From Legionella drozanskii LLAP-1 (GTDB lineage Bacteria; Pseudomonadota; Gammaproteobacteria; Legionellales; Legionellaceae): 64,000 nt of DNA. The notes beneath the pieces were generated by a model, which was not told where the DNA came from, ran no database searches, and saw only the letters and a list, made by a program, of their open reading frames with translations. Positions 38,077 to 47,172 of the stretch are shown in pieces (positions within the stretch are counted from its first letter, which is position 1; every line of letters begins with the position of its first letter). The stretch covers positions 358,520 through 422,519 of the forward strand of contig NZ_LNXY01000020.1 of NCBI RefSeq assembly GCF_001467585.1, read 5' to 3'. The position numbers were made by a program, and so were the translations under genes.

Positions 38077-38524
38077 AACATATTCCTTATGTTAGCTCAA
38101 ATAAGTCCGAGTAACTTTTAAACTAAGAACCCCATTTGCGGCGCTTTATTCTAACGACAAGAAAAGCTTTAAAACTTGTAAAATCGGTCTCTAACCTCTG
38201 TTACCTCATTTTATTGCTAAATCCTACATCAGTGTTTAAGTTAATACTGGCTATTGTTGGCTAATTTAAAGACCTCCAATCATGCATTTATTGCAAATTT
38301 TTACTTTTAGGATGCTTTAACTCACAGGTTTTATCAAAATTTTGTAAAACTCAGAGTGACAATCCCTTATGCAACGATCTTTTTGATCATTTGTCAATAT
38401 ATTATTCGAAATTTATAGTTTTTTTGGTTGAATCCTCTTCGATTTTTGCTTTCTTATCAGTAAACTCTGTCCTTTCCTATTTTTGCTGTAGTATTTCCCG
38501 CTGGGGTAATAGCAGGAGTTTGTT
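38077..38524. other. 448-bp intergenic region between the helical-protein gene and pyrD
   Basis: AT-rich divergent region. The right part holds a good promoter for pyrD (38391-38419). The left part presumably holds the promoter of the minus-strand gene, which I could not pin down. No ORF of note, RNA gene or repeat was seen. Confidence 0.5.
38391..38419 (+). promoter_or_regulatory. pyrD: Sigma-70 promoter of pyrD
   Basis: TTGTCA (38391-38396), 17-base spacer, TATAGT (38414-38419). It implies a leader of about 100 bases before the pyrD ATG, which has AGGAG 6 bases upstream. No attenuator hairpin with T-run was recognised in the leader. Confidence 0.6.
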
Positions 38525-39520
38525 ATGTATTCACTAATTCGTCCTTTACTGTTTAAGCTGGATGAAGAAAAAGCGCATGATTTTTCCTTATCGATCTTAG
38601 AGTGGATGCCCAAATTGTGCTTTAAGCCACCTGCTGGCCGAGAAATAACTGCCATGGGATTAACGTTTCCTCATCCAATTGGTTTAGCTGCTGGTTTAGA
38701 TAAAAGTGGCGAGCACATTGATGCTTTAAGCAAAATTGGATTTTCTTTTATCGAACTGGGTACTGTCACTCCCTATCCACAGATAGGAAATCCTAAACCC
38801 CGTCTTTTCCGCTTACCCAAAGCGGCTGCAATTATCAATCGCATGGGTTTTAATAATTTAGGTGTCGATGCTTTGGTCCGCAATGTAGTTAAAGCAAAAT
38901 ATCGTGGTATTTTGGGGATTAATATCGGTAAAAATAAAGACACCCCTTTAACAAGAGCGGCGGACGATTATTTGCATTGTTTAAAGAAAGTTTATGAGCA
39001 TGCGTCTTATGTCACCATCAATATTTCTTCTCCTAACACCCCAGATTTGCGTTTATTGCAGCAAGAAAAATTTTTTCGTCATCTTCTTGGTCAATTATGC
39101 GAAGAGCAAAAGCGGTTGTCGGATAGACATCAGCGTGCGGTGCCTTTAGTGATAAAACTCTCCCCAGATGAATCGGATGAAGGCTTGAAAGAAATGGCTG
39201 AAGTGATTGTCGAACTAGGTATTGCGGGCATTATCGCAACGAATACGACTTGCGCACGCGATGCAGTGTCTTCTTTAGCTCATGGAACAGAGCAGGGGGG
39301 CTTAAGTGGTCGTCCCTTAGCGGAGCGTTCAACGCAATGCTTGCGTGTACTAAAACAGGTCGTAGGTAATGACGTGACTTTAATCGGAGTTGGCGGCATT
39401 GATAATCCCACGGTGGCTCAGGACAAAATAAAGGCAGGTGCACAGTTGTTGCAAATTTATAGCGGTTTAATTTATCAAGGGCCGGGTTTGGTTGCAGAGT
39501 TGTCTCAAAGGTTACAATAA
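38525..39520 (+). CDS. pyrD: Dihydroorotate dehydrogenase (quinone), class 2
   Basis: Oxidises dihydroorotate to orotate in pyrimidine synthesis, passing electrons to quinone at the inner membrane. 331 residues. The N-terminal helix [20 protein letters not shown] is the class 2 membrane-associating segment. [46 protein letters not shown] (catalytic Ser), KLSPD and ATNTT follow. The C-terminal LIGVGGI and [11 protein letters not shown] bind FMN phosphate. Transcribed alone. Confidence 0.96.
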   Translation: MYSLIRPLLFKLDEEKAHDFSLSILEWMPKLCFKPPAGREITAMGLTFPHPIGLAAGLDKSGEHIDALSKIGFSFIELGTVTPYPQIGNPKPRLFRLPKAAAIINRMGFNNLGVDALVRNVVKAKYRGILGINIGKNKDTPLTRAADDYLHCLKKVYEHASYVTINISSPNTPDLRLLQQEKFFRHLLGQLCEEQKRLSDRHQRAVPLVIKLSPDESDEGLKEMAEVIVELGIAGIIATNTTCARDAVSSLAHGTEQGGLSGRPLAERSTQCLRVLKQVVGNDVTLIGVGGIDNPTVAQDKIKAGAQLLQIYSGLIYQGPGLVAELSQRLQ

Positions 39521-39535
39521 TGACAAAAATAATAG

Positions 39536-39691
39536 TCGCTGTCGCGTCAAGTTTTTATCCCCTCTCCCCTTGGAGGCGAGTGGATTTTAGAAATTACCTC
39601 ACTTTAACTTTCTCCCTTCGTGGGCGAGTGGATTTTTAGAAATCCCTCTCCTTTCAAGGGGGAGGGTTTTTAAACTACAACGCGACAGCGA
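39536..39691. repeat. Terminal-inverted-repeat element, copy B (156 bp)
   Basis: TCGCTGTCGCGT (39536-39547) and ACGCGACAGCGA (39680-39691) are perfect 12-bp terminal inverted repeats. The match extends inward imperfectly through A/T and CCCTC tracts. The interior holds repeated GGCGAGTGGATTTTTAGAAAT-like units and no ORF. It is the same family as 23778-23911 and lies 16 bases past the pyrD stop. Both copies sit just behind the 3' end of a gene. Confidence 0.75.
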
Positions 39692-39782
39692 TTACCATCG
39701 AATCGCTGCCAATTTTCCTTGGCGTGTAGCTCTATTTAGCGTTACAATTCAGGCCACCTAATGCCAACCTAATCGCATACTA

Positions 39783-41549
39783 ATGAATAAAAAGCCTCTT
39801 GGCAAAACTGGCCCGCTGTATCGGCGCTTGCTGTCCTATGTTAAACCGTTTTGGCCTGTCCTGTTACTAGGCATATTTGCTAATATTCTTTACTCCGTTA
39901 TTGACGCGGGTTTTACCTATATGATGCGTCCTTTTCTTGATAAAGGGTTCATCCATATCGATTTGGATTTCGTTAAAAAAATTCCTTTTATTGTTTTGAT
40001 AGGTATCACGGTACGTGGATTAGTCAGTTCTTTGGGTAGTTATTGTATGACCTGGGTGGCTCGCTCGGTCGTCAAAGTGTTGCGTCAGCGTGTTTTCTCC
40101 CATATCGTTAAATTACCTGCCGATTATTACGACGAAGCGACTTCAGGACAACTGCTTTCTAAAATTCTTTACGATGTGGAGCAAGTGGCGCAGGTAAGTG
40201 CTGATGCCTTAACTGATTTTGTGCAAAACACCTGTTTGGTGATTGGTCTGCTCACTGTGATGTTTGTGATTTGCTGGCAATTATCGCTCATGTTCCTGTT
40301 AACGATTCCTTTTGTTGGATTCATTGTGGCTTACACCAACAAACGTGTGCGTCGCATTAGCCATAAAGTACAAAAATCGATGGGTGAGGTCACTGAAATT
40401 GCTGGTGAAGTGATAGACGGTTATCGTGTGGTGCGTATTTTTGGTGGTGAGCAGCATGAGGTTGAGAAATTCGATCGAGCCACCGAGATTTCGCGAAAAA
40501 ATGACATGAAAGTGGCTGTTTCTAAAGCGATTAACGTGTCGGGTGTGCAATTTGTTATTGCTGTGGGAATCGCGGTAATTATTTTGGCAGCGATTCAATT
40601 ATCAACCGTCATTACCATTACAGCAGGTTCTTTTCTTGCCATTATCGCGGCGATGCTGCAGCTCATTAAACCGATGAAAACGTTAACGACCTTGAATGCT
40701 CAGATTCAACGTGGGTTAGCAGGTGCTGAGAGTGTATTTGATTTGCTTGATAAGCCGGTCGAAAGCAAAAAAGGTAAGCGACTCACGAAAAAAGCAAGAG
40801 GTGCCATCGGATTTGAGCAGGTTAGCTATGCCTATCGCCAAGGCCAACCGGTGCTGCATGAGGTGAGTTTTAACATTGCAGCAGGTGAAACAGTCGCTTT
40901 AGTGGGTCATTCTGGTAGCGGTAAAACGACAATTGCTAGTTTGTTACCACGATTTTATGAACTCAAAAAAGGTCGTATCACTTTAGATGGTGAATCGATT
41001 AGTGAAATGGCTTTAGACAGTTTGCGAGAGCAAATTGCCCTAGTGAGTCAAAATGTCACACTATTTAACGATAGTTTGGCAAATAACATTGCTTACGGCC
41101 GTTTTGATGTCAGTCGTGAACAGATTGAGCAAGCGGCGAGGTTTGCATTTGCAGATGAATTTATTAGACGATTGCCCAAGGGCTATGACACGCGTGTAGG
41201 TGAAAATGGAGTACTCTTGTCAGGTGGTCAGAGGCAGCGAATCGCGATTGCGCGAGCTATCCTAAAGGATGCTCCTATTCTCATTCTTGATGAAGCAACC
41301 TCCGCTTTGGATAGCGAATCAGAACGCTATATTCAAGTGGCTTTGGAGCAAATTATGCAAACGCGGACGACTTTAGTCATCGCCCATCGCTTGTCAACAA
41401 TTAAAAGAGCAAATAAAATTGTTGTTATGAATCAAGGACATGTCGTTGAGCAGGGTTCGCATCAGCAATTACTGGACTTGGATGGACACTATGCTCAATT
41501 GTATCGAGTGCAGAAATTGGGTGTCGAACACGAAGAAGTTATCGCATAA
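39783..41549 (+). CDS. msbA: Lipid A export ATP-binding/permease protein
   Basis: Flips lipid A-core across the inner membrane. 588 residues: an N-terminal six-helix ABC exporter domain (about 1-320), then a nucleotide-binding domain with Walker A GHSGSGKT (375-382), signature LLSGGQRQRIAIARAI and Walker [17 protein letters not shown], followed by the H-loop IAHRLST. The stop TAA overlaps the lpxK ATG by one base (TAATG), so translation is coupled. Pairing with lpxK is the classical arrangement. Confidence 0.95.
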   Translation: MNKKPLGKTGPLYRRLLSYVKPFWPVLLLGIFANILYSVIDAGFTYMMRPFLDKGFIHIDLDFVKKIPFIVLIGITVRGLVSSLGSYCMTWVARSVVKVLRQRVFSHIVKLPADYYDEATSGQLLSKILYDVEQVAQVSADALTDFVQNTCLVIGLLTVMFVICWQLSLMFLLTIPFVGFIVAYTNKRVRRISHKVQKSMGEVTEIAGEVIDGYRVVRIFGGEQHEVEKFDRATEISRKNDMKVAVSKAINVSGVQFVIAVGIAVIILAAIQLSTVITITAGSFLAIIAAMLQLIKPMKTLTTLNAQIQRGLAGAESVFDLLDKPVESKKGKRLTKKARGAIGFEQVSYAYRQGQPVLHEVSFNIAAGETVALVGHSGSGKTTIASLLPRFYELKKGRITLDGESISEMALDSLREQIALVSQNVTLFNDSLANNIAYGRFDVSREQIEQAARFAFADEFIRRLPKGYDTRVGENGVLLSGGQRQRIAIARAILKDAPILILDEATSALDSESERYIQVALEQIMQTRTTLVIAHRLSTIKRANKIVVMNQGHVVEQGSHQQLLDLDGHYAQLYRVQKLGVEHEEVIA

Positions 41550-42520
41550 TGTTATTCAATATCGATAAATTATGGTATAAAAAACACCCATTGCGTTGGG
41601 TGCTTTGGCCCCTTGCTTTAGTTTACGCGGTTATTACTAAACTTCGTCGTTTTTATTTACAACGCTTTCATCAGCTACAATTTCCCGTGCCTATCATTGT
41701 AGTTGGTAACTTAACCATAGGTGGTGTGGGAAAAACACCTTTGGTTATAGCTTTAGCAAAGCAATTACAAGCTAAGGGATTGCGTGTTGGAATCGTAAGT
41801 CGGGGTTATGGTGCGGCGATTAAACGATTTCCCCACGAAGTTTCTCTTGATGATGCAGTAAACTGGGTCGGCGATGAGCCTTTTTTACTAGCAAAAAAAA
41901 CGGGCTGTCCCGTGGTTATTGCTCCCAAGCGTGTTCAGGCAGTGAAGTATTTGTTGAATAAGCACCAAAGCCAAATCATTCTGAGTGACGATGGCTTGCA
42001 ACATTATGCTATGGGACGAGCTATTGAAATTGTGGTGATCGATGGCTTGCGTCAATTAGGAAATGGGTTATGCTTGCCGGCAGGACCGCTGCGGGAAAGT
42101 GCCCAACGTTTGCAAAAAAGCGATTTCATTGTTGTTAACGATGGTGAATGGCCGAATGCCCATCGGATGACTTTGCAACCAGGTAAGTTAACGCAGCTTG
42201 TAACGGGACTTGAAATTTCGACTGAGAGTTTGTCGTCGCCAGTTGCTGCTATTGCAGCAATAGGTCATCCGCAACGATTTTTTAATACCTTGCAAAATAT
42301 GGGATTAGCAATAATAAAATATCCTTTTCCGGATCATCATCATTTCCAGGTAAAGGAATTACAGTTCGTAGCAAAAGCCGTAGTAATGACAGAAAAGGAT
42401 GCGGTTAAATGCCAATCTTTTGCAGCAGACTCTTGGTATTTTTTACCCGTAGAGGCAAAATTAAGCGACGCATTTTGGCAGGCGCTATGGTCACATGAAC
42501 AACTACAGGGTTGCATTTGA
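41549..42520 (+). CDS. lpxK: Tetraacyldisaccharide 4'-kinase
   Basis: Phosphorylates the 4' position of the lipid A precursor at the inner membrane. 323 residues. One N-terminal hydrophobic helix anchors it, and the P-loop GNLTIGGVGKTPL (about 53-65) binds ATP. IVSRGYGA, VGDEPFLLAKKTGCPV, ILSDDGLQHY and the basic/hydrophobic C-terminal half are family-typical. Cotranscribed with msbA. Confidence 0.95.
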   Translation: MLFNIDKLWYKKHPLRWVLWPLALVYAVITKLRRFYLQRFHQLQFPVPIIVVGNLTIGGVGKTPLVIALAKQLQAKGLRVGIVSRGYGAAIKRFPHEVSLDDAVNWVGDEPFLLAKKTGCPVVIAPKRVQAVKYLLNKHQSQIILSDDGLQHYAMGRAIEIVVIDGLRQLGNGLCLPAGPLRESAQRLQKSDFIVVNDGEWPNAHRMTLQPGKLTQLVTGLEISTESLSSPVAAIAAIGHPQRFFNTLQNMGLAIIKYPFPDHHHFQVKELQFVAKAVVMTEKDAVKCQSFAADSWYFLPVEAKLSDAFWQALWSHEQLQGCI

Positions 42521-42521
42521 A

Positions 42522-43454
42522 ATGAGACATATAGGATTGCGCAAGTTGATTGGAAGCTTTGTTTTTTTCGTGGCAAGTATTTGTGCTGCGGAATCAAGTG
42601 ATCCAACAAAGATTGAACCGCAGAAGATTGAAAATAATGTAGCGACCAACAATGCCTCGGAGGCTTATTGGGTATTCTCCGGTATAGTGACTAACGAAAG
42701 CGGTGAGCACTACAATTACTATTTCCAAATGCAACGTAAAAACACGCAATTTTATGCTGCGGCCACCCTCATTGACAATCAAAGTAAAAAAGTTCTGTTA
42801 TTTGAAGAGAGTAACGCAGTTGTTGAACATCCTGACGCAAAAAATTGGCGAGTCGGAAAGGCTTTTATGCAATTTAATCCAATCAATAATAGCTGGGTTT
42901 TTGGCGTAAAAACGGATGCAAATAAAGGGTTTAATTTTAAAGTTGATATGTTAGGACAAGCGATTAGTGCTCCGATTAGCCAAGATTTACGCTCTGGGGT
43001 TGAGTTGCTCATTAATCAAACCGGTCGTTTAAATGGCCATTTACAGACAGGTGCTAACACAAAAGATCAATTTGTTACAGCACCCAAAGCCTGGTTTAAG
43101 CAAGTGTGGGTGAGCCAACCACAAGAAAGTTTACATCCCTTGACCGGTGTTTTATGTCAATTTAATGATGGATCTGGCTTTTATGCCGTCAATTTACAAG
43201 AACCAGATGCCTTAAGAGGGGCCATAGCCGGATGGCGTGATGGGCAGGGTGCTGCGACTGCTATGTCTCAGTTTGTGTCTGTTAAAGAAACAACACAAGA
43301 AGGAATCTGGCGCATTGGTATCCCCTCTCCAAAAGTTCAGCTCATTTTCCAGGATGCATTGGCAAGAGAAAAAAGAACGCATCAACTGATTGCAGGGGTT
43401 ACCGAGGGTGAAATGCCTGGATTTTGCACAATAAGTAAAGATGATATTGGCTAG
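42522..43454 (+). CDS. Exported protein of unknown function downstream of lpxK
   Basis: 310 residues from the ATG at 42522, one base after the lpxK stop. An upstream in-frame start at 42495 would fall within lpxK and add residues ahead of the signal peptide. MRHIGLRKLIGSFVFFVASICAAESS is a clear Sec signal peptide, with cleavage likely after CAA. The mature part is beta-rich with aromatic repeats (WVFSGIVTNESGEHYNYYFQ, WVFGVKTDANKGFNFKV). A lipocalin/AttH-like fold is possible but only a guess. The stop overlaps the convergent gene by 4 bases. Position suggests an envelope role. Confidence 0.75.
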   Translation: MRHIGLRKLIGSFVFFVASICAAESSDPTKIEPQKIENNVATNNASEAYWVFSGIVTNESGEHYNYYFQMQRKNTQFYAAATLIDNQSKKVLLFEESNAVVEHPDAKNWRVGKAFMQFNPINNSWVFGVKTDANKGFNFKVDMLGQAISAPISQDLRSGVELLINQTGRLNGHLQTGANTKDQFVTAPKAWFKQVWVSQPQESLHPLTGVLCQFNDGSGFYAVNLQEPDALRGAIAGWRDGQGAATAMSQFVSVKETTQEGIWRIGIPSPKVQLIFQDALAREKRTHQLIAGVTEGEMPGFCTISKDDIG

Positions 43455-45340
43455 TTTAGCGTTTTAAAATGCACTATATACTCATGATTCCATTGCCATG
43501 ATTGGCTTTGGTCTAATGAAATTTGAAACGATTTTACCGCTTTTGTATCCAATTCACTTGCTTGATTATATAACAAAGCAAATTCAGCAGTATTTTCTAT
43601 CAATGGTGATAAAAGAAAGCCTGATTTTGCCATATTTCTAATAAAGCGGTATTGTTTTTTTATGCCATTTTGCAGCTCGAAACTGATTTGTAATGGAGCG
43701 GGTTTGAAGAAAAGAATGGCTAAATATCCTCCCCACGTCGGTTTAATCTCAATTTGAGCGAACAAGGGATGAGTCGTTTTAGGAAGCTCTATTGTCTCCC
43801 CTAAAAAATGCGTTTCACTGACTAATAATTGCGTAGAGTTTTCGGTAATCGGATTCCTTTTTTGTAAGAATAAGAAACCATTTTTAAATTCAACAGGTTG
43901 ATAATTTGCAATTAATAAGGGCCAACTAGAGCCGTCCTCTAGAGAGGGAATTCTTTCATCGATGGGTTCTATTCTAAAAATAATATTATCCGGTCTGTTG
44001 TTCCCCAATAAATGCCTTCTATTTTTTTCGGCTAAATTGGCAGTAAACACGGAATAGCTTTGAAATACTGGGCGGGGCGACCAGGTATTAGGAGAAGCGA
44101 TCAAATAGGATTGATTCGAAGAATAAATATCCGTCGTTCCTAATAAAGAAGGAAAGGAACTGCGCTGCTGCAGAAAATTCATTGCGAGCTCAAAATCCTT
44201 CCTGAAGCTATTTGGGTCATTAATCCTATGTTTAAGTCCAAACCAGGCAGCCGTATAGGTGGATTTGAAGTTATTAGCTATTGAAATAGGGGTGTAATGG
44301 CTGTTGATATAAGACCAAGTATTCAGCGAAAAAAGAATAAGAAGGAGCGTTAGCTTGGAATTAAACATAAATGGAAGCATCAGTGCAGCAATGAGAATCG
44401 ATGAACTCGCGATGAATGCATGCCCGTAATGGCGTGTGAATCCTGTTTTAAAAGAAAGAAATAAGAAGATAAAAAAAATCCCTAAAATAAATAATCGAGC
44501 AGTCGCTGGTAACTGTTTCCTAAAGACAATAAACAAAAAAATGAGCACAGAATTAACCAGATATAAAATAATTTCATCATGAATACCGTCAACTGACATG
44601 GCTTCCGTGAAACTAGAAGCGAGAGAAATAGTGCTACTCATATAAGGTAATAAATTATTCACGGATTGCCCTGCGACAAGCCAAAATAACACTAAGGAGA
44701 CAAGGGGGGAAAGGAGGCAAAGAAGAGCCGATTGATTTTTTTTATTGATTAAAAAATACCCTGCGCAAAGAGCTGCAACGAGTGCACACAAAATCAGAAG
44801 TGAGCCTTTGATCAAAGGGAGTAAACCAAAAGGGGCAAAAAATAAGACTAAATAGAATCTGTGAGCTAAGCCAGTTGGTTTTTCACAAGCATTCATTTTA
44901 AAGCAAGCTAATCCAACCAGAAGTGGGTAAGAGAACAATAATGAATCCCGCACATAAATCATGGTTAACAGCAGACCGCAAAAGAGCAGAGTCCAATGCC
45001 ATTTAATTCCTCTCATTAAATAAAGAAAACACATCCAGTAGGATACAGCCAAATAGAAACTCCCACTCATCATCATTAAATCAGTGCTCGGGTGATAAGC
45101 TTTGGTATAGATGGCGGAATAAGGGCCGAGAGTAAAAACGATGTCCTTACCAAAGGCAAGGCCTAGAGCCAGCGCTTGATTTAAGCCAAGAGCCCAGGAT
45201 GGATCAAGACCTGGAGCAGGCATTTTGGGAGAGAAAGGCACAAAAACGCTGATGGTGATCACTAATAGGAAGGATTTTAAAAACAGATCAATGAGGGCGT
45301 TGAGCTTGAAATGAGTAAAAGGTTTTATTTCCTTATTCAA
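43451..45340 (-). CDS. Polytopic membrane protein with C-terminal extracytoplasmic domain
   Basis: 629 residues. About ten to eleven hydrophobic helices occupy residues 20-360, and a soluble domain of roughly 270 residues follows. The overall plan and an early acidic loop (GLDPSWALGLNQALALGLAF) resemble the integral membrane glycosyltransferase (GT-C) superfamily, but I see no signature firm enough to call a transferase. Function unknown. It is divergent from oxyR and convergent with the lpxK-linked gene, so it stands alone. Confidence 0.7.
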   Translation of the reverse strand: MNKEIKPFTHFKLNALIDLFLKSFLLVITISVFVPFSPKMPAPGLDPSWALGLNQALALGLAFGKDIVFTLGPYSAIYTKAYHPSTDLMMMSGSFYLAVSYWMCFLYLMRGIKWHWTLLFCGLLLTMIYVRDSLLFSYPLLVGLACFKMNACEKPTGLAHRFYLVLFFAPFGLLPLIKGSLLILCALVAALCAGYFLINKKNQSALLCLLSPLVSLVLFWLVAGQSVNNLLPYMSSTISLASSFTEAMSVDGIHDEIILYLVNSVLIFLFIVFRKQLPATARLFILGIFFIFLFLSFKTGFTRHYGHAFIASSSILIAALMLPFMFNSKLTLLLILFSLNTWSYINSHYTPISIANNFKSTYTAAWFGLKHRINDPNSFRKDFELAMNFLQQRSSFPSLLGTTDIYSSNQSYLIASPNTWSPRPVFQSYSVFTANLAEKNRRHLLGNNRPDNIIFRIEPIDERIPSLEDGSSWPLLIANYQPVEFKNGFLFLQKRNPITENSTQLLVSETHFLGETIELPKTTHPLFAQIEIKPTWGGYLAILFFKPAPLQISFELQNGIKKQYRFIRNMAKSGFLLSPLIENTAEFALLYNQASELDTKAVKSFQISLDQSQSWQWNHEYIVHFKTLN

Positions 45341-45448
45341 TGCGCTGTCCTATTATTTGTTATAAATAAGCCCATCCTACTTAAAGAATGGGTATAGAAT
45401 TCGTCATTGTACTGCAGTACTCACCCTAGGTGAAATGTGAGGAAAAAA

Positions 45449-46351
45449 ATGAATTTACGGGATTTACAGTATTTTGTAGTTTTAGCAGAGGTCATGCATT
45501 TTGGTGAAGCAGCAAAACGATGCCATGTGAGCCAACCTACACTCAGTATGCAGATTAAAAAGCTTGAAGAAGAATTAGGATTGACTCTCTTTGAGCGAAA
45601 TAACAAACAAGTTATGTTGACTGAGCAAGGGAAGGCTTTAGTGGGGCGTGTGCAAGAAATCTTAGCGCAAGTGGCAGAAATTAAAGAAATAGCGCGAGCT
45701 TCTGCCGATCCTTTTGCTGGCGAGTTACGTTTAGGGGCAATTCCTACTTTGGCACCTTATTTGTTGCCTCAGATTATGCCAAAAATTCAAACGAGTTTTC
45801 CTAAGTTACGTGTGTGGTTAGTTGAGGACAAAACGCATCGTTTAATTGATAAATTAACTTCTGGGCAACTAGATGCAGCATTGATGGCGATACCGGTTGA
45901 GGGCGAGTTTGATAAGCAAATTCTTTTTGAAGAGCCATTTTATTTTGCTGCCGCGACTCACTCATCAATAAAAAACAAAACCGAGATCCAGATCAAAGAA
46001 TTAGTTGATCAACCAATCCTGCTTTTGGAGGAGGGTCATTGTTTACGTGAACAAGCGATGTCGGTGTGTCGCTTAGCAAAGGCGGAAATACGTGCTGATT
46101 TTACCGCAACCAGTTTAGAAACCTTGCGGTTGATGGTGCAGTCAGGAATAGGAGTAACTCTTTTACCGGCGTTGGCTATTCAGAATACAGAAGCGAGTAA
46201 TTTACAAATTCTACCCTTTGCTCAACCCGCGCCTTCACGCTCAATTGCTCTCTATTGGCGACCCAGTACAGCCAAGTTGGCGTGTCTAAAAGCGTTAGCA
46301 CAATTGATTAGCTCGATAATTCAGCCTTTGCTAAAAGAGACGGGGGTGTAG
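45449..46351 (+). CDS. oxyR: Hydrogen-peroxide-responsive LysR regulator
   Basis: Redox-switched transcription factor for peroxide defence. 300 residues. The N-terminal winged helix-turn-helix reads LRDLQYFVVLAEVMHFGEAA...SQPTLSMQIKKLEEELG. The regulatory domain keeps the two redox cysteines in GHCLREQAMSVC (Cys198 and Cys207, against 199 and 208 in E. coli). The ATG at 45449 has GAGG 7 bases upstream. A GTG at 45437 is the other in-frame choice. No regulated gene is adjacent. Confidence 0.94.
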   Translation: MNLRDLQYFVVLAEVMHFGEAAKRCHVSQPTLSMQIKKLEEELGLTLFERNNKQVMLTEQGKALVGRVQEILAQVAEIKEIARASADPFAGELRLGAIPTLAPYLLPQIMPKIQTSFPKLRVWLVEDKTHRLIDKLTSGQLDAALMAIPVEGEFDKQILFEEPFYFAAATHSSIKNKTEIQIKELVDQPILLLEEGHCLREQAMSVCRLAKAEIRADFTATSLETLRLMVQSGIGVTLLPALAIQNTEASNLQILPFAQPAPSRSIALYWRPSTAKLACLKALAQLISSIIQPLLKETGV

Positions 46352-46488
46352 GTAAGAGCTAGGCGTCATCAGGCTACAATAATTTTCCCTCCCCACAGTC
46401 CCTCGCCCGCGCAAGAAGCTCGATAACTAGGTGGGAATAGAACACGGATGTCTGAGAAAAATTTTTGGGCTATAGGCCTTGGCCCCAC

Positions 46489-47052
46489 CTACGATAGCTG
46501 ATGAATCTTAATTAACATCCCCGCTTGCGGATGGTCAAAATAATAAGTATCTCCCCCTTTTAATCGTTGTTTTTGCGCAAATACAAAGGGAGATTGCTGA
46601 TTGTCTGGCGTCGAGAACAATAATTCGGTATTCAACAAATAATAATTCGAGCGTTGAATGCGCAGAGAGCCTTCGAGTTCCCAACCATCGCGATTAATTT
46701 TGGGGAGGGCGATAGCACGTTGATTATTGAGTGGCTGTAGCCAAGTGTAATGTAACAAAACACGATATTCAGGTTTGCGATGTAAGGCCCAATATTCTTC
46801 TCGTAATTGTGAAGAAGAGGAGGGTAGTAAATGATAAGGGGTTAATTTTTTAGTAGCCTCTGTTTGTAATGGAATAGCCTTAGCACTTTCGGAGGATAGC
46901 GTTGAGTGGAGGGATAATTCCGGAGTGAGAGCAGAGGTTCGTTGATGCGTGAAGATAATCAAATCGACCTGATAAAATGTAGCGGCATTTTCTTCTGCTT
47001 GCACTAAGCAAGACATGAGGATGAAAACCATCGTAATAGCGATTCTGACCAT
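46489..47052 (-). CDS. csiV: CsiV-type periplasmic peptidoglycan-binding protein
   Basis: 187 residues. A Sec signal peptide (MVRIAITMVFILMSCLVQA) is followed by ATFYQVDLIIFTHQR, the opening strand typical of CsiV proteins. REYWALHRKPEYRVLLHYTWLQPL and RIQRSNYYLLNTELLF match the remainder of that family. In Vibrio, CsiV activates the penicillin-binding protein PBP1A/LpoA system; that role is taken from the family, not seen here. The family call is by recognition of a short protein, so moderately sure. Confidence 0.7.
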   Translation of the reverse strand: MVRIAITMVFILMSCLVQAEENAATFYQVDLIIFTHQRTSALTPELSLHSTLSSESAKAIPLQTEATKKLTPYHLLPSSSSQLREEYWALHRKPEYRVLLHYTWLQPLNNQRAIALPKINRDGWELEGSLRIQRSNYYLLNTELLFSTPDNQQSPFVFAQKQRLKGGDTYYFDHPQAGMLIKIHQLS

Positions 47053-47172
47053 TTTTTATTCTTCTTATTATGAGTTTTTGAGAAATTATACCGAGGTGTT
47101 ATCAAGGTGTCAGCATTGTTCCTTTGCTCATCTCTTGTTAGAGTGATCATTCCTTTTGATTCCTATTAGTTT

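Noticed and set aside
38159-38300. Tandem TTAA box upstream of the 338-residue orphan
   Set aside because: TTAAC and TTAAA occur only 5 bases apart; the geometry of the other sites is not met.
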